Shown here piece after piece: positions 18,457 to 27,579 of a DNA stretch of 64,000 bases (position 1 is its first letter; every line of letters begins with the position of its first letter). A program made the translations under genes and the position numbers. The notes under the pieces are model-generated. The model made no database searches. It saw only the letters and a program-made list of their open reading frames with translations, and had not been told where the DNA came from. The stretch is from Mesonia oceanica (GTDB lineage Bacteria; Bacteroidota; Bacteroidia; Flavobacteriales; Flavobacteriaceae). The DNA is taken from positions 186,001-250,000 of the forward strand of contig NZ_CABVMM010000004.1 of the NCBI RefSeq assembly GCF_902499555.1. The letters are read 5' to 3'.

Positions 18457-20280
18457 TTATTTTCCTTCCATTCTATCTTTTAAAGCTTGAAGATCTGCGT
18501 TAGCATCACCTAATGTAGGTTTGTTATCTTCTTGTGCTTTTTTGGCAGCTTGCTTAACAATTTTTGCCTCTTCTTCTTTGTGAATTGACATATGTGAAGC
18601 TACTACTCTTTTGAATTCTTTATTGAACTCAATGATTATAAATTCTGCTTCTTCACCTTTTCCTAGTTTAGAACCATCCTCTTTTTCTAAGTGACGAGTT
18701 GGAACAAATGCAGTGATATCATCGTTAAATTTGATGGTTGCACCTTTGTCTACCATTTCATCGATAGTTGCGGTATGTTTTGTACCTACTGCAAATTCGC
18801 TTTCGTACTTATCCCAAGGGTTTTCTTCTGTTTGTTTGTGACCTAAGCTTAGTTTACGTCCTTCAACATCAAGTTCAAGAACTACAACGTCTAACTTATC
18901 TCCAACGTTACAGAATTCTGATGGGTGCTTAATTTTCTTAGTCCAAGAAAGGTCTGAGATATAAATTAAACCATCGATACCTTCTTCTAATTCTACGAAT
19001 ACACCAAAGTTAGTAAAGTTTCTTACTACTCCTGTGTGACGAGAACCAACTGGGTATTTAGAGGTAATGTCTGTCCAAGGGTCTGGTGTTAATTGCTTAA
19101 TACCAAGTGACATTTTGCGCTCTTCTCTATCTAAAGTTAAGATTTGAGCTTCAACTTCATCACCAACATTTACGAAATCTTGAGCTGAACGTAAGTGAGT
19201 ACTCCAAGACATTTCTGAAACGTGGATTAACCCTTCTACTCCTTCTGCAACTTCGATAAATGCACCGTAATCTGCGATTACAACTACTTTACCTTTTACT
19301 TTATCTCCAACTTTTAATTCGTTGTCAAGAGCTTCCCAAGGATGCTTGCTTAATTGCTTAAGACCTAATTGGATTCTTGTTTTAGCTTCATCAAAGTCTA
19401 AGATTACTACATTTAATTTCTGGTCTAATTCAACAATCTCATTTGGATGGTTGATTCTTGACCAAGAAAGATCTGTAATGTGAACTAATCCGTCAACTCC
19501 ACCAAGATCAACAAACACACCGTAAGAAGTAATATTCTTTACAGTACCTTCTAATACTTGACCTTTTTCTAATTGACCGATAATTTCTTTCTTCTGCTCT
19601 TCGATATCTGCCTCGATAAGTGCTTTGTGAGAAACTACTACGTTCTTGAATTCGTGGTTAATTTTCACCACTTTAAATTCCATTGTTTTACCAACGTAAG
19701 CATCGTAATCTCTAATTGGCTTCACATCTATTTGTGAACCTGGTAAGAAAGCTTCGATACCAAATACGTCTACAATCATACCACCTTTAGTACGACATTT
19801 TACGTAACCGTTAACGATAGTACCTTCATCATGGGCAGCGTTCACACGATCCCAAGCTTTGATTACACGAGCTTTTCGGTGAGAAAGAACTAATTGTCCT
19901 GTTGCATCTTCACGAACATCAATAAGTACTTCTACTTTGTCACCTTCTTTTAAATCTGGATTGTAACGAAATTCGTTAAGCGAGATAACTCCTTCACTTT
20001 TTGCATTGATATCGATAATAGCATCGCGATCTGTAATATTGATTACAGTACCTTCTACTACTTCATCATCTAATGTATCTACGAAGTTTTCTGCTACTAA
20101 TTTTTCGAATTCTTCTAGCTTATCCTCATCAATAGGGTCAATCCCTTCTTCATAATTGTGCCAGTTGAATTCTTTAAGGAATTTCTCAGGATTTTCTTGT
20201 TGATTCTCTGCCTCTGGTTGAGAATCTGTAGACATTCCTGCTACGTCTTTTACTTCTAAATCTTTGTTTTCTTCAGCCAT
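18457..20280 (-). CDS. rpsA: 30S ribosomal protein S1
   Basis: S1 binds mRNA at the 30S subunit and helps initiate translation, which matters in Bacteroidota because most genes lack Shine-Dalgarno sites. The 607 residues hold about six S1 OB-fold repeats (for example GQVLEGTVKNITSYGVFVDL, GDKVKGKVVVIADYGAFIEV, GSRHTGVVRNFTNFGVFVEL), after an acidic N-terminal extension of about 60 residues. Codon use is strongly biased, as expected for a ribosomal protein. It has a full sigma-ABfr promoter and a leader of about 120 nt. It is downstream of cmk, a linkage common across bacteria, but here an MFS gene lies between them. Confidence 0.96.
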   Translation of the reverse strand: MAEENKDLEVKDVAGMSTDSQPEAENQQENPEKFLKEFNWHNYEEGIDPIDEDKLEEFEKLVAENFVDTLDDEVVEGTVINITDRDAIIDINAKSEGVISLNEFRYNPDLKEGDKVEVLIDVREDATGQLVLSHRKARVIKAWDRVNAAHDEGTIVNGYVKCRTKGGMIVDVFGIEAFLPGSQIDVKPIRDYDAYVGKTMEFKVVKINHEFKNVVVSHKALIEADIEEQKKEIIGQLEKGQVLEGTVKNITSYGVFVDLGGVDGLVHITDLSWSRINHPNEIVELDQKLNVVILDFDEAKTRIQLGLKQLSKHPWEALDNELKVGDKVKGKVVVIADYGAFIEVAEGVEGLIHVSEMSWSTHLRSAQDFVNVGDEVEAQILTLDREERKMSLGIKQLTPDPWTDITSKYPVGSRHTGVVRNFTNFGVFVELEEGIDGLIYISDLSWTKKIKHPSEFCNVGDKLDVVVLELDVEGRKLSLGHKQTEENPWDKYESEFAVGTKHTATIDEMVDKGATIKFNDDITAFVPTRHLEKEDGSKLGKGEEAEFIIIEFNKEFKRVVASHMSIHKEEEAKIVKQAAKKAQEDNKPTLGDANADLQALKDRMEGK

Positions 20281-20347
20281 AGTGCTGATTTAAATATTTG
20301 TATTCTATATTTTTTTGGAAAAATTATCTGGCAAAAACATAGAAGAA

Positions 20348-20403
20348 TTAAAAATTATTTTTCTTATATTCCCTTCTCTTCTCCAATAAAGCCATGAAAA
20401 GGG
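20348..20403 (-). promoter_or_regulatory. rpsA leader: 5' stem-loop and 15-codon upstream frame
   Basis: In the RNA, CCCTTTTC (20396-20403) can pair with GAGAAGGG (20371-20378), eight pairs including one wobble, right at the predicted 5' end. Inside the loop an ATG (20395-20393) opens a 15-codon frame, MALLEKRREYKKNNF, ending at 20348. S1 is known to repress its own mRNA in E. coli, so a control leader is plausible; the function here is inference. Confidence 0.4.
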
Positions 20404-20406
20404 CTG

Positions 20407-20437
20407 CAAAAATACAACTTATTTTTTGATATTCAAA
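20407..20437 (-). promoter_or_regulatory. sigma-ABfr promoter of rpsA
   Basis: Read on the minus strand: TTTG (20437-20434), exactly 19 nt, then TATTTTTG (20414-20407). This is a full match to the Bacteroidota -33/-7 consensus. Transcription should begin near 20400-20403. Confidence 0.85.
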
Positions 20438-20515
20438 CAATTAGAAGTAGATAAAATTTAATTTTAAAAAGTAATTATTTAAAAAGTAACTCTTAGTAAA
20501 TCAAAAAGTTAGAGA

Positions 20516-21682
20516 TTATCCGTTTTTTTGTTTAAAAATTAAATGCACTAAAAGAATTAAAATCGTGTATATTAAACCTAAGCTTGCCACTCCTTCCCAT
20601 TGAAACCATTGCCAAGCATAAGCTCCGGTAGTGGTCCCCAAAGCACCACCGATAAAATAACCTACCATATAAATGGTATTGATTCTATTTCTAGCTTCAG
20701 GATTTTTAGAAAAAATAATATTCTGGTTGGTAATATGAAGCGACTGCAATCCCATATCTATAAAAACTACGCCGATCACTAAACCTACAATCGACTCTCC
20801 TGAAAATTCAAAAACACCCCAAGCTAAAATCATTACTAAGGTAGCGATCGTAATCAATCTATTTTTGTTCATTTTATCGCTTAGCTTTCCTGCCCAAGTA
20901 GCAGCTAAAGCTCCGGCAATACCTAAAATACCGAACAGACCGGTAATGCCACTTCCGTAGTTAAAGTTATCTTCCATTAAAAAAACAAGCGTCGTCCAGA
21001 AAGCACTAAAACCGGCAAATCCTAAACCACCACGCACAGCGGCTAAACGAACGGAACTTTCGCTTTTAAAATAAGTCCACAACGATTGCATTAACTTACT
21101 GTAACTTCCTTTAAAATCTGAACTTAATGAAGGTAATTGAAAGACCAACACAATTGCATAAACCAACATTATTCCACTAGCGATAAAATACATATTTCGC
21201 CATCCTAAATATTCTCCTACATAACCGCTAACCGACCGACTACCTAAAATACCTATCAACAAACCACTCATAACAATCCCTATCGCCCGGCCTTTATTTT
21301 TTGGATTGGCCAGTTGTGCAGCCATAGGCACAAATAATTGTGGTACTACAGAAGAAAAACCAATACAAAAACTAGCGATGGTCAATAGTAATAGAGAAGG
21401 AGAAATGGCAGCTACCAAAAGTGAACCAATAATGGCTATAAAATCAATTAGAATTAATTTTTTCCTATTGAATTTATCCCCTAACGGAATAATAAACAAC
21501 AATCCAAACGCATACCCAAGTTGAGTAAACAAGGGGATATTGCTCACCTCGGCTTCTGAAACTTGAAAAGTTTTTGCCATTAAATTTAACAAAGGCTGAT
21601 TGTAGTAGTTATTTGCAACCACTAAACCGGCACCAATCGCCATAACATATAACAGAGAACCAGAGAGTTTGTTCTCGGCCAT
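20516..21682 (-). CDS. MFS transporter (DHA1-type efflux family)
   Basis: This 388-residue protein has about 12 membrane helices and belongs to the major facilitator superfamily. The first helix carries VVANNYYNQPLL, typical of a group of drug or sugar efflux proteins, followed by the motif-A loop GDKFNRKKLI and its second-half counterpart AGKLSDKMNKNRL. The substrate is unknown. The start lies 1 bp after the cmk stop, so it is co-transcribed and probably translationally coupled with cmk. rpsA downstream has its own promoter. Confidence 0.88.
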   Translation of the reverse strand: MAENKLSGSLLYVMAIGAGLVVANNYYNQPLLNLMAKTFQVSEAEVSNIPLFTQLGYAFGLLFIIPLGDKFNRKKLILIDFIAIIGSLLVAAISPSLLLLTIASFCIGFSSVVPQLFVPMAAQLANPKNKGRAIGIVMSGLLIGILGSRSVSGYVGEYLGWRNMYFIASGIMLVYAIVLVFQLPSLSSDFKGSYSKLMQSLWTYFKSESSVRLAAVRGGLGFAGFSAFWTTLVFLMEDNFNYGSGITGLFGILGIAGALAATWAGKLSDKMNKNRLITIATLVMILAWGVFEFSGESIVGLVIGVVFIDMGLQSLHITNQNIIFSKNPEARNRINTIYMVGYFIGGALGTTTGAYAWQWFQWEGVASLGLIYTILILLVHLIFKQKNG

Positions 21683-21683
21683 A

Positions 21684-22376
21684 TTAAGCTTTTTCTATAG
21701 AGTTTTTTGCTAGGGAAAGGATTTTTTCAAATTGTTCATCCAAACTCATTTCAGAATTATCAATTACTACCGCATCTTTAGCTTTGATTAATGGAGAATC
21801 TTTTCTGGAAGTATCTATTTGATCCCTAGATTTTACGTTTTGTAACACCTCATCAAAAGTCACGTTCTCTCCCTTCTGCTGAAGTTCTTCAAATCTTCTT
21901 TGCGCACGGGTTTGGGCAGAAGCGGTCATAAATAATTTTAATTCGGCGTTTGGGAAAACCACTGTCCCTATGTCTCGCCCATCCATAACGATTCCTTTTT
22001 CTTTTCCTAATTCATGTTGTTGCTGTACTTGCTTTTTTCTTACTTCAGGTATGGTAGCTACTTGACTTACAAAATTAGAAACCTCCATCGTCCTAATTTC
22101 CTGTTCTACATTTTCACCGTTCAGGTACATTTCAGCAAAACCTTTTTCGGCATTAAAATGAAAATTAAGCTGAACATCAGCTAAACTCTCGATCAATTTT
22201 TCTTTCTGGAAAAAATCTTCACCAATAAACTGATTTCGCATCGCAAATAAAGTAACAGCACGATACATAGCCCCGGTATCTACATAAACATATCCAAGTG
22301 CTCTTGCTAATTGTTTGGCTACTGTACTTTTTCCTGTAGAAGAATAACCGTCGATGGCAATGATGATTTTTTTCAT
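21684..22376 (-). CDS. cmk: (d)CMP kinase
   Basis: Cytidylate kinase phosphorylates CMP and dCMP with ATP. The P-loop AIDGYSSTGKSTVAKQLA is at residues 7-24. YVDTGAMYRAVTLFA and the DGRDIGTVVFPNAELKLFM segment are diagnostic of the family, as is the LID region with the RRF and KSRDQIDTSRKDSPL motifs. The length of 230 residues is normal. It is divergently transcribed from the DUF5686 gene and followed by the MFS gene with 1 bp between them. Confidence 0.95.
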   Translation of the reverse strand: MKKIIIAIDGYSSTGKSTVAKQLARALGYVYVDTGAMYRAVTLFAMRNQFIGEDFFQKEKLIESLADVQLNFHFNAEKGFAEMYLNGENVEQEIRTMEVSNFVSQVATIPEVRKKQVQQQHELGKEKGIVMDGRDIGTVVFPNAELKLFMTASAQTRAQRRFEELQQKGENVTFDEVLQNVKSRDQIDTSRKDSPLIKAKDAVVIDNSEMSLDEQFEKILSLAKNSIEKA

Positions 22377-22516
22377 ATTATTTTTTTGCTGAATTTTTGC
22401 TTAACGAATTTCAAACACACTAACCTATACCAAAAAACGTTATTCAAGTGATAACTTAGCCTTGCGAAAATATAAAAAAACCAACCAATTATTCCATTAA
22501 ACTTTTCCTTATTCTT

Positions 22517-24895
22517 ATGCAGAAAAAACTACTCTTCCTCCTACTGTTCTTAACAACATTGTCTTCTTTTGCTCAAAAAGAAATTTATGGTATGATTACC
22601 AACCAAGAAACGCAAGAACCACTTGCCTTTGTAAACATTATTCTAAAAAACAATCCTACACAAGGTACGATTAGTGATATTGACGGGAAGTTTTCTTTAA
22701 GTTTAGATAAAGAATTTACACAACTTCAATTAAGTTACATTGGTTTTGAAACTAAAACTATTGAAGTAACAAGCAACGATTCTTCCATATTCATTTCTTT
22801 AAAACCTTCTGAAGAAAAATTAGAAGAAGTCTTGTTAAATACAGGAAACCCTGCTATCCCAATTATAAAGAAAGTAATTGCTAAACGTGAGGAAAACCAC
22901 CCTGAAAATTTACCTGAATTTACTCACGACTATTACAACAAGGTAATTTTTGATTTACAAAGTGATGGTAAAGAAATAGATTCTGCTTTTAATGCCGTTT
23001 TTAAAGGCGGACATATTTTGATGATGGAATCGATCACTAAAAAAGAATTTAAATATCCCAGATTGACCAATGAAACTGTTGTTGCCAATAAAGTTTCTGG
23101 TTTTAAAAACCCAATATTTACGGCCATCGCCACAAATATGCAGCCTTTTTCTTTTTATGATGAAGTGATCGAATTGCTGGATATGCATTTTTTAAATCCG
23201 ATTAGTAAGGGTGCATTAAATAAATACGATTACAAATTAAAAGAAACACTCGTTCAAAATAACGACACGATTCATCTTATTTCTTTTGAACCTCAAGCAG
23301 GTAAAAACATTGAAGGCCTAAAAGGTTTACTCTACATTAACACCAAGAATTACGCAATACAAAATGTAATAGCTAGCCCAGCAGATGAAATGAAAATCGA
23401 TTTAAAAATTCAGCAACAATATCAATATTTACCTGAAGAAGTTTGGTTTCCCGAACAATTAAATTACTCGTTAAAACTTTCTACCGATGTTGGCGGAAGT
23501 AATGATCTTATAATTGCTGAAGGAAAAAGCTACATTCGTAACGTTAACCTTCAGCCCAATTTAAGTAATAAAGATTTTTCTGCAACTGTTTTAAAAATTG
23601 ATGATGAAGCTCCCAAAAAAGATAGTTTATACTGGCAAAACCATAGAGTTATCCCTTTAAACGAAAAAGAAAGTATTACTTATCGTGTAGTCGATAGTTT
23701 AGGAAAAGAATTTAAAGTCGATAAAATAATTTCTTATCTAAATAAACTTCCTCAAGGAAAAATACCCGTAGGAAAATTTGATCTCGATATCACTCATCTT
23801 ATTCGGTATAATAAACACGAAGGCTACCGTTTAGGATTAGGACTTTATACCAACGAAAAATTGATTAAAGATGTAGAATTAGGCGGCTATTTTGGTTATG
23901 GTTTTAAGGATTACAAATGGAAATACGGTTTTAGTGCGAAATACATGATTTCTAAAAATGACGACATTTTTATAAAAGCCGCTTATCAAGACGATATTCA
24001 AGAAATTGGTAGTTATGGTTTATCGCTTTCTGAAGAAATATTTAATGGGCTACGTGATTTTATGATCGAAAAAGTAGACCATATTCAAAAATATAGCTTC
24101 TCCGGTGGTTTTAGGAGTTTTAAATACCTACTCACGGAAGTGCAATTGAATCAATCTAAAATTACACCGCTAAACAACTACGCTTTTAACTCTCCAGACT
24201 ATAGTTCTAGTCCATTTCATCATACAAGCGCTTCGATAAAATTACGTTACGCATACGGCGAACGTTTGTTGCAAACACCATTTCAAAAAATAAGTTTAGG
24301 AACTAAATTCCCTGTTCTAACATTGCAATATACACGTGGTTTTGAGGATGTACTTGGCGGTGATTTTAACTACCAAAAAATTGAAGCGAGAATTGAGCAA
24401 AATGTTTTTCTAAAAAACTTCGGAAAAACGACTTATCGCCTTCAAGCAGGTTATATTGATCAAGTTATACCTCGAAGTCTATTATTTACAGGTGAAGGAA
24501 GTTATGACGATGATTTCCCGATAGTCGTTGAAAACACCTTTCAAACCATGTTACCTTACGAGTTCTTAAGCGATCGTTATATCGATGTATTTTTAAGCCA
24601 TAATTTTGGGTCTTTACTTTTTAAGTCCGGAAAATTTAATCCTGAAATCATCTTACATCACAACACAGGCTGGGGAGGTTTAAGTGATAAGTATACGCTA
24701 TATAACTTTAAAACTAAAGAAGATATTTATTTAGAAAGTGGATTAGAATTAGCAAGGGTTTTAAAGTTCAATTACCTTGATTTAGGATATATCACTTTCG
24801 GTGCGGGAGCATTTTATCGTTACGGAAGTTATGAGTTAGAAAGTTTTAACGACAATATAGCGTTCAAGTTGAATATAGGTTTTAGCTTTAATTAA
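22517..24895 (+). CDS. DUF5686 outer-membrane protein with carboxypeptidase-like regulatory domain
   Basis: This 792-residue exported protein has a signal peptide ending LSSFAQ. Residues about 22-95 form a carboxypeptidase-D-regulatory-like beta-sandwich (IYGMITNQETQEPLAFVNII, GTISDIDGKFSL, LSYIGFETKTIEV), as seen at the N-terminus of TonB-dependent receptors. The rest is a long beta-strand-rich region of the DUF5686 type, ending in alternating strands and a C-terminal aromatic-rich strand (FKLNIGFSFN), as expected for an outer-membrane barrel. There is no TonB plug. Its last 8 bp overlap the convergent porQ gene. The function of the family is unknown to me. Confidence 0.8.
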   Translation: MQKKLLFLLLFLTTLSSFAQKEIYGMITNQETQEPLAFVNIILKNNPTQGTISDIDGKFSLSLDKEFTQLQLSYIGFETKTIEVTSNDSSIFISLKPSEEKLEEVLLNTGNPAIPIIKKVIAKREENHPENLPEFTHDYYNKVIFDLQSDGKEIDSAFNAVFKGGHILMMESITKKEFKYPRLTNETVVANKVSGFKNPIFTAIATNMQPFSFYDEVIELLDMHFLNPISKGALNKYDYKLKETLVQNNDTIHLISFEPQAGKNIEGLKGLLYINTKNYAIQNVIASPADEMKIDLKIQQQYQYLPEEVWFPEQLNYSLKLSTDVGGSNDLIIAEGKSYIRNVNLQPNLSNKDFSATVLKIDDEAPKKDSLYWQNHRVIPLNEKESITYRVVDSLGKEFKVDKIISYLNKLPQGKIPVGKFDLDITHLIRYNKHEGYRLGLGLYTNEKLIKDVELGGYFGYGFKDYKWKYGFSAKYMISKNDDIFIKAAYQDDIQEIGSYGLSLSEEIFNGLRDFMIEKVDHIQKYSFSGGFRSFKYLLTEVQLNQSKITPLNNYAFNSPDYSSSPFHHTSASIKLRYAYGERLLQTPFQKISLGTKFPVLTLQYTRGFEDVLGGDFNYQKIEARIEQNVFLKNFGKTTYRLQAGYIDQVIPRSLLFTGEGSYDDDFPIVVENTFQTMLPYEFLSDRYIDVFLSHNFGSLLFKSGKFNPEIILHHNTGWGGLSDKYTLYNFKTKEDIYLESGLELARVLKFNYLDLGYITFGAGAFYRYGSYELESFNDNIAFKLNIGFSFN

Positions 24896-25907
24896 GATCT
24901 AAATTCAATCCAAAAAAACTAGTACTAGAAGCACTATGATAGCGTGCATAGGTGTAGCTTAACCTTAACTTATTAAATTTCACGGAGAGCCCACCACTTA
25001 CTCCGGCAAAGGAGCGTTGATCTAGAATCCTAAGTTCTTCTCCCCTTCTAAAACTATACCCCAATCTTAAATTAAAACCTCCTTCTGGAAAAATTTCTGC
25101 TCCTATAATAGTATGTCGCAATAGGTTGTTGAAAAAGCCGGGATCATCAGCAATTACATTTCCTTCTAAATCGGTTTCATCACGAGCAGTATTTCTAAAA
25201 GCCAAATTCCATTGTTGAAGGTTTTCAAAAGTAACATGCCAACGGATGGGTACCCCTTCTGCTAATTGAGATATTCCCAAATTTACTTCTAAAGGTAGTT
25301 TTTCGTAGATTTCATTATATGGAGTAAACTGGGTACCAATATTTCTTACTACTCCAGCAATTACTAAATCCCAATCTTCATATAAGTAAGTAATTCCCAA
25401 ATCTATCGCGCCCCCTAAAGAATTATATTGTTCTAACTTAGAAGAAATTAACTTCACATTTGCCCCAACATGAAAATCTGTCCATGGAATATTATAAGCA
25501 TAGCCTACTGACAAAGCTACTTCCCCTCCACTAAAATCTCCAGTAGATTCTCCAAATTCATTATACCCATCGAAGGTTCCATAATTCACATAAGTTATTC
25601 CTGCATGAACGACCTGTGTATGCCTATCGATTAAATAAGCATAGGAAGCGGTACCATAATTTACATCTCCTAGATAATTTACATAATTCAAGGATACATT
25701 ATTATCCATTTGATAATTGATAGTCGATGGATTGTAAATTCCTGAAGTAGGATCGTAATCGTAAATAGTAATGTTTTTTCCGCCTAAAGCTGCTTGCCTT
25801 GGACTGGCTACTAAATTTAAAAACTGATAGGTACTTTTACCCCCTATTTGAGCATACATAGATGGGGTGACAAATATGAAAAAAAAGTAAATCCAATTTT
25901 TGGGCAT
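24888..25907 (-). CDS. porQ: Type IX secretion system protein PorQ
   Basis: This 339-residue outer-membrane beta-barrel of the PorV/PorQ family has a signal peptide ending MYAQ and then the characteristic IGGKSTYQFLNLVASPRQAALGG opening. PorQ works with PorU, PorV and PorZ at the cell surface to process and attach T9SS cargo. A cargo-type sorting domain is present in this window on the GH85 enzyme. It is convergent with the DUF5686 gene (8 bp overlap). A -7 box lies only 6 bp before the ATG, so the message may be almost leaderless. Confidence 0.9.
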   Translation of the reverse strand: MPKNWIYFFFIFVTPSMYAQIGGKSTYQFLNLVASPRQAALGGKNITIYDYDPTSGIYNPSTINYQMDNNVSLNYVNYLGDVNYGTASYAYLIDRHTQVVHAGITYVNYGTFDGYNEFGESTGDFSGGEVALSVGYAYNIPWTDFHVGANVKLISSKLEQYNSLGGAIDLGITYLYEDWDLVIAGVVRNIGTQFTPYNEIYEKLPLEVNLGISQLAEGVPIRWHVTFENLQQWNLAFRNTARDETDLEGNVIADDPGFFNNLLRHTIIGAEIFPEGGFNLRLGYSFRRGEELRILDQRSFAGVSGGLSVKFNKLRLSYTYARYHSASSTSFFGLNLDLN

Positions 25908-25912
25908 AGGGG

Positions 25913-25920
25913 CAAAAGTA
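25913..25920 (-). promoter_or_regulatory. Putative -7 box of porQ
   Basis: On the minus strand, TACTTTTG (25920-25913) matches TAnnTTTG and ends 5 nt before the porQ ATG (25907). Confidence 0.45.
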
Positions 25921-26224
25921 GTTATTTACATTTCTTAAACGGAATACTTACTTTATTATTTTCTGAACCGCAATGTTAATAATTCCTGATTTTAGAAGAA
26001 ACTATTATCATTAATTTTTCAAAAGAAGCTGGTTATTAAAGTTACCAGATACAGATTTGATATTTTTAATACTCAAAAATTATATTTTTCATTTTTAAAC
26101 CGAAATATTTTACGAAAACATTCAATCTCCCAAAACGTTAACAACTAAATTTCAAATACTTACAATTAATACTTATATTGCTTTCTTAACATTTTAACAA
26201 ATTACACCCTAAAAAAATTAATTC
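25921..26224. other. A+T-rich divergent intergenic region porQ/amt
   Basis: About 300 bp without a credible frame. It should hold the ammonium transporter promoter, but I find neither a good TAnnTTTG box nor a sigma-54-type TGGCAC-N5-TTGC element. Confidence 0.4.
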
Positions 26225-27502
26225 ATGAAGAAAAAAATCTACTTCATTGTTCTTGCTATTTTAGTGATTATTAACATGTTTAACGTACCCGGTTCTACTG
26301 AAGGTGCGACTGAAATTGACACCGGTGATACGGCCTGGATGTTGGTTTCTGCTGCCTTGGTACTTTTAATGACACCCGGCTTGGCTTTTTTCTACGGCGG
26401 AATGGTCAACAAAAAAAATATAATTTCTACCATGTTACAAAGCTTTGTGGCATTAGGTGTGGTGAGTATTCTTTGGGTAACAGTGGGGTTTAGTTTAGCT
26501 TTCGGGGAAAGTATTGGAGGAGTTATTGGTAACCCAATGACTTATTTTAATTTTAATGGAGTTTCCCTTGCCCCCAACCCAGATTTCTCTGAAACAATAC
26601 CATTTTTGTTATTTGCTTTATTTCAATTAAAGTTTGCCATTATTACCCCTGCACTCATTACAGGAAGTTTTGCTGAACGGGTTAGGTTTAGGAGCTATAT
26701 CTTATTTATGGTGATTTTTGTACTGTTCATTTATACCCCTCTAGCTCATATGACATGGCATCCCGACGGATTATTAAGAAATTGGGATGTATTGGATTTT
26801 GCCGGTGGTACTGTAGTACATATGTCGGCTGGATTTGCTGCTTTAGCCGGTGCGGTTTATTTAGGTAAAAGAAAAAGAAATGTACATAATCCATCACAAG
26901 TTCCTTATATTATTTTAGGTACTGCTTTATTATGGTTTGGGTGGTTTGGTTTTAATGCCGGTTCTGCACTGGGAGCCAATCTTGATGCAGTAAGTGCATT
27001 TGCCAACACGAATTTTGCCTCTGCTGCAGCCATGATTGCTTGGATTTTCTTTGATATGTTCAACAAAAAGAAAATGTCTGCTACCGGAGCTTGTATTGGA
27101 GCTGTAGTTGGTTTGGTTGCTATTACTCCTGCTGCCGGGTTTGTGACTATTGGGCAAAGTATTTTTATAGGTTTTATTTCGGCTTTAATCAGCTGGTATG
27201 CTGTACAGGTAAAAAACAAATCTGGCTTAGACGACACCTTAGATGTTTTTCCTTGCCATGGAATTGGTGGAGTTTCTGGAATGATTTTAACAGCTGTTTT
27301 CGCTAAAGATGTTGGATTGGTATATGGGGAAACAACAACTTTTTTACATCATATGGCAGCTTTAGTAGGAGTGAGTATTTTTACCTTCTTTGGTAGCTTA
27401 TTACTTTATAAAATCACTGATTTGATTACTCCTATCCGCGTTATTGAAGAAAAAGAACTGGAAGGTTTAGATCTTTCACAACATGGCGAAAGCTTTGAAT
27501 AA
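26225..27502 (+). CDS. amt: Ammonium transporter (Amt family)
   Basis: This 425-residue membrane protein with about 11-12 helices is of the Amt/Mep/Rh family. The twin pore histidines are visible in VVHMSAGFAAL and FPCHGIGGVSGM, and the family also shows MLVSAALVLLMTPGLAFFYGG and AHMTWHPDG. It moves ammonium or ammonia across the cytoplasmic membrane. The N-terminal hydrophobic segment may be a cleaved signal, as in E. coli AmtB. No PII (glnK) gene is adjacent, unlike the usual arrangement. A strong shared terminator follows. Confidence 0.94.
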   Translation: MKKKIYFIVLAILVIINMFNVPGSTEGATEIDTGDTAWMLVSAALVLLMTPGLAFFYGGMVNKKNIISTMLQSFVALGVVSILWVTVGFSLAFGESIGGVIGNPMTYFNFNGVSLAPNPDFSETIPFLLFALFQLKFAIITPALITGSFAERVRFRSYILFMVIFVLFIYTPLAHMTWHPDGLLRNWDVLDFAGGTVVHMSAGFAALAGAVYLGKRKRNVHNPSQVPYIILGTALLWFGWFGFNAGSALGANLDAVSAFANTNFASAAAMIAWIFFDMFNKKKMSATGACIGAVVGLVAITPAAGFVTIGQSIFIGFISALISWYAVQVKNKSGLDDTLDVFPCHGIGGVSGMILTAVFAKDVGLVYGETTTFLHHMAALVGVSIFTFFGSLLLYKITDLITPIRVIEEKELEGLDLSQHGESFE

Positions 27503-27523
27503 ATTAACTTCATTCAAAAAAAA

Positions 27524-27558
27524 CAAAAAGCCTGCTATTTATTTTAGCAGGCTTTTTG
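27524..27558 (+). terminator. Bidirectional terminator between amt and the FKBP gene
   Basis: Positions 27524-27537 pair perfectly with 27545-27558 (core GCCTGCTA/TAGCAGGC) with A and T tracts on both sides, serving both convergent genes. Confidence 0.92.
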
Positions 27559-27579
27559 TTTTTCTAATATTCGGGTATT

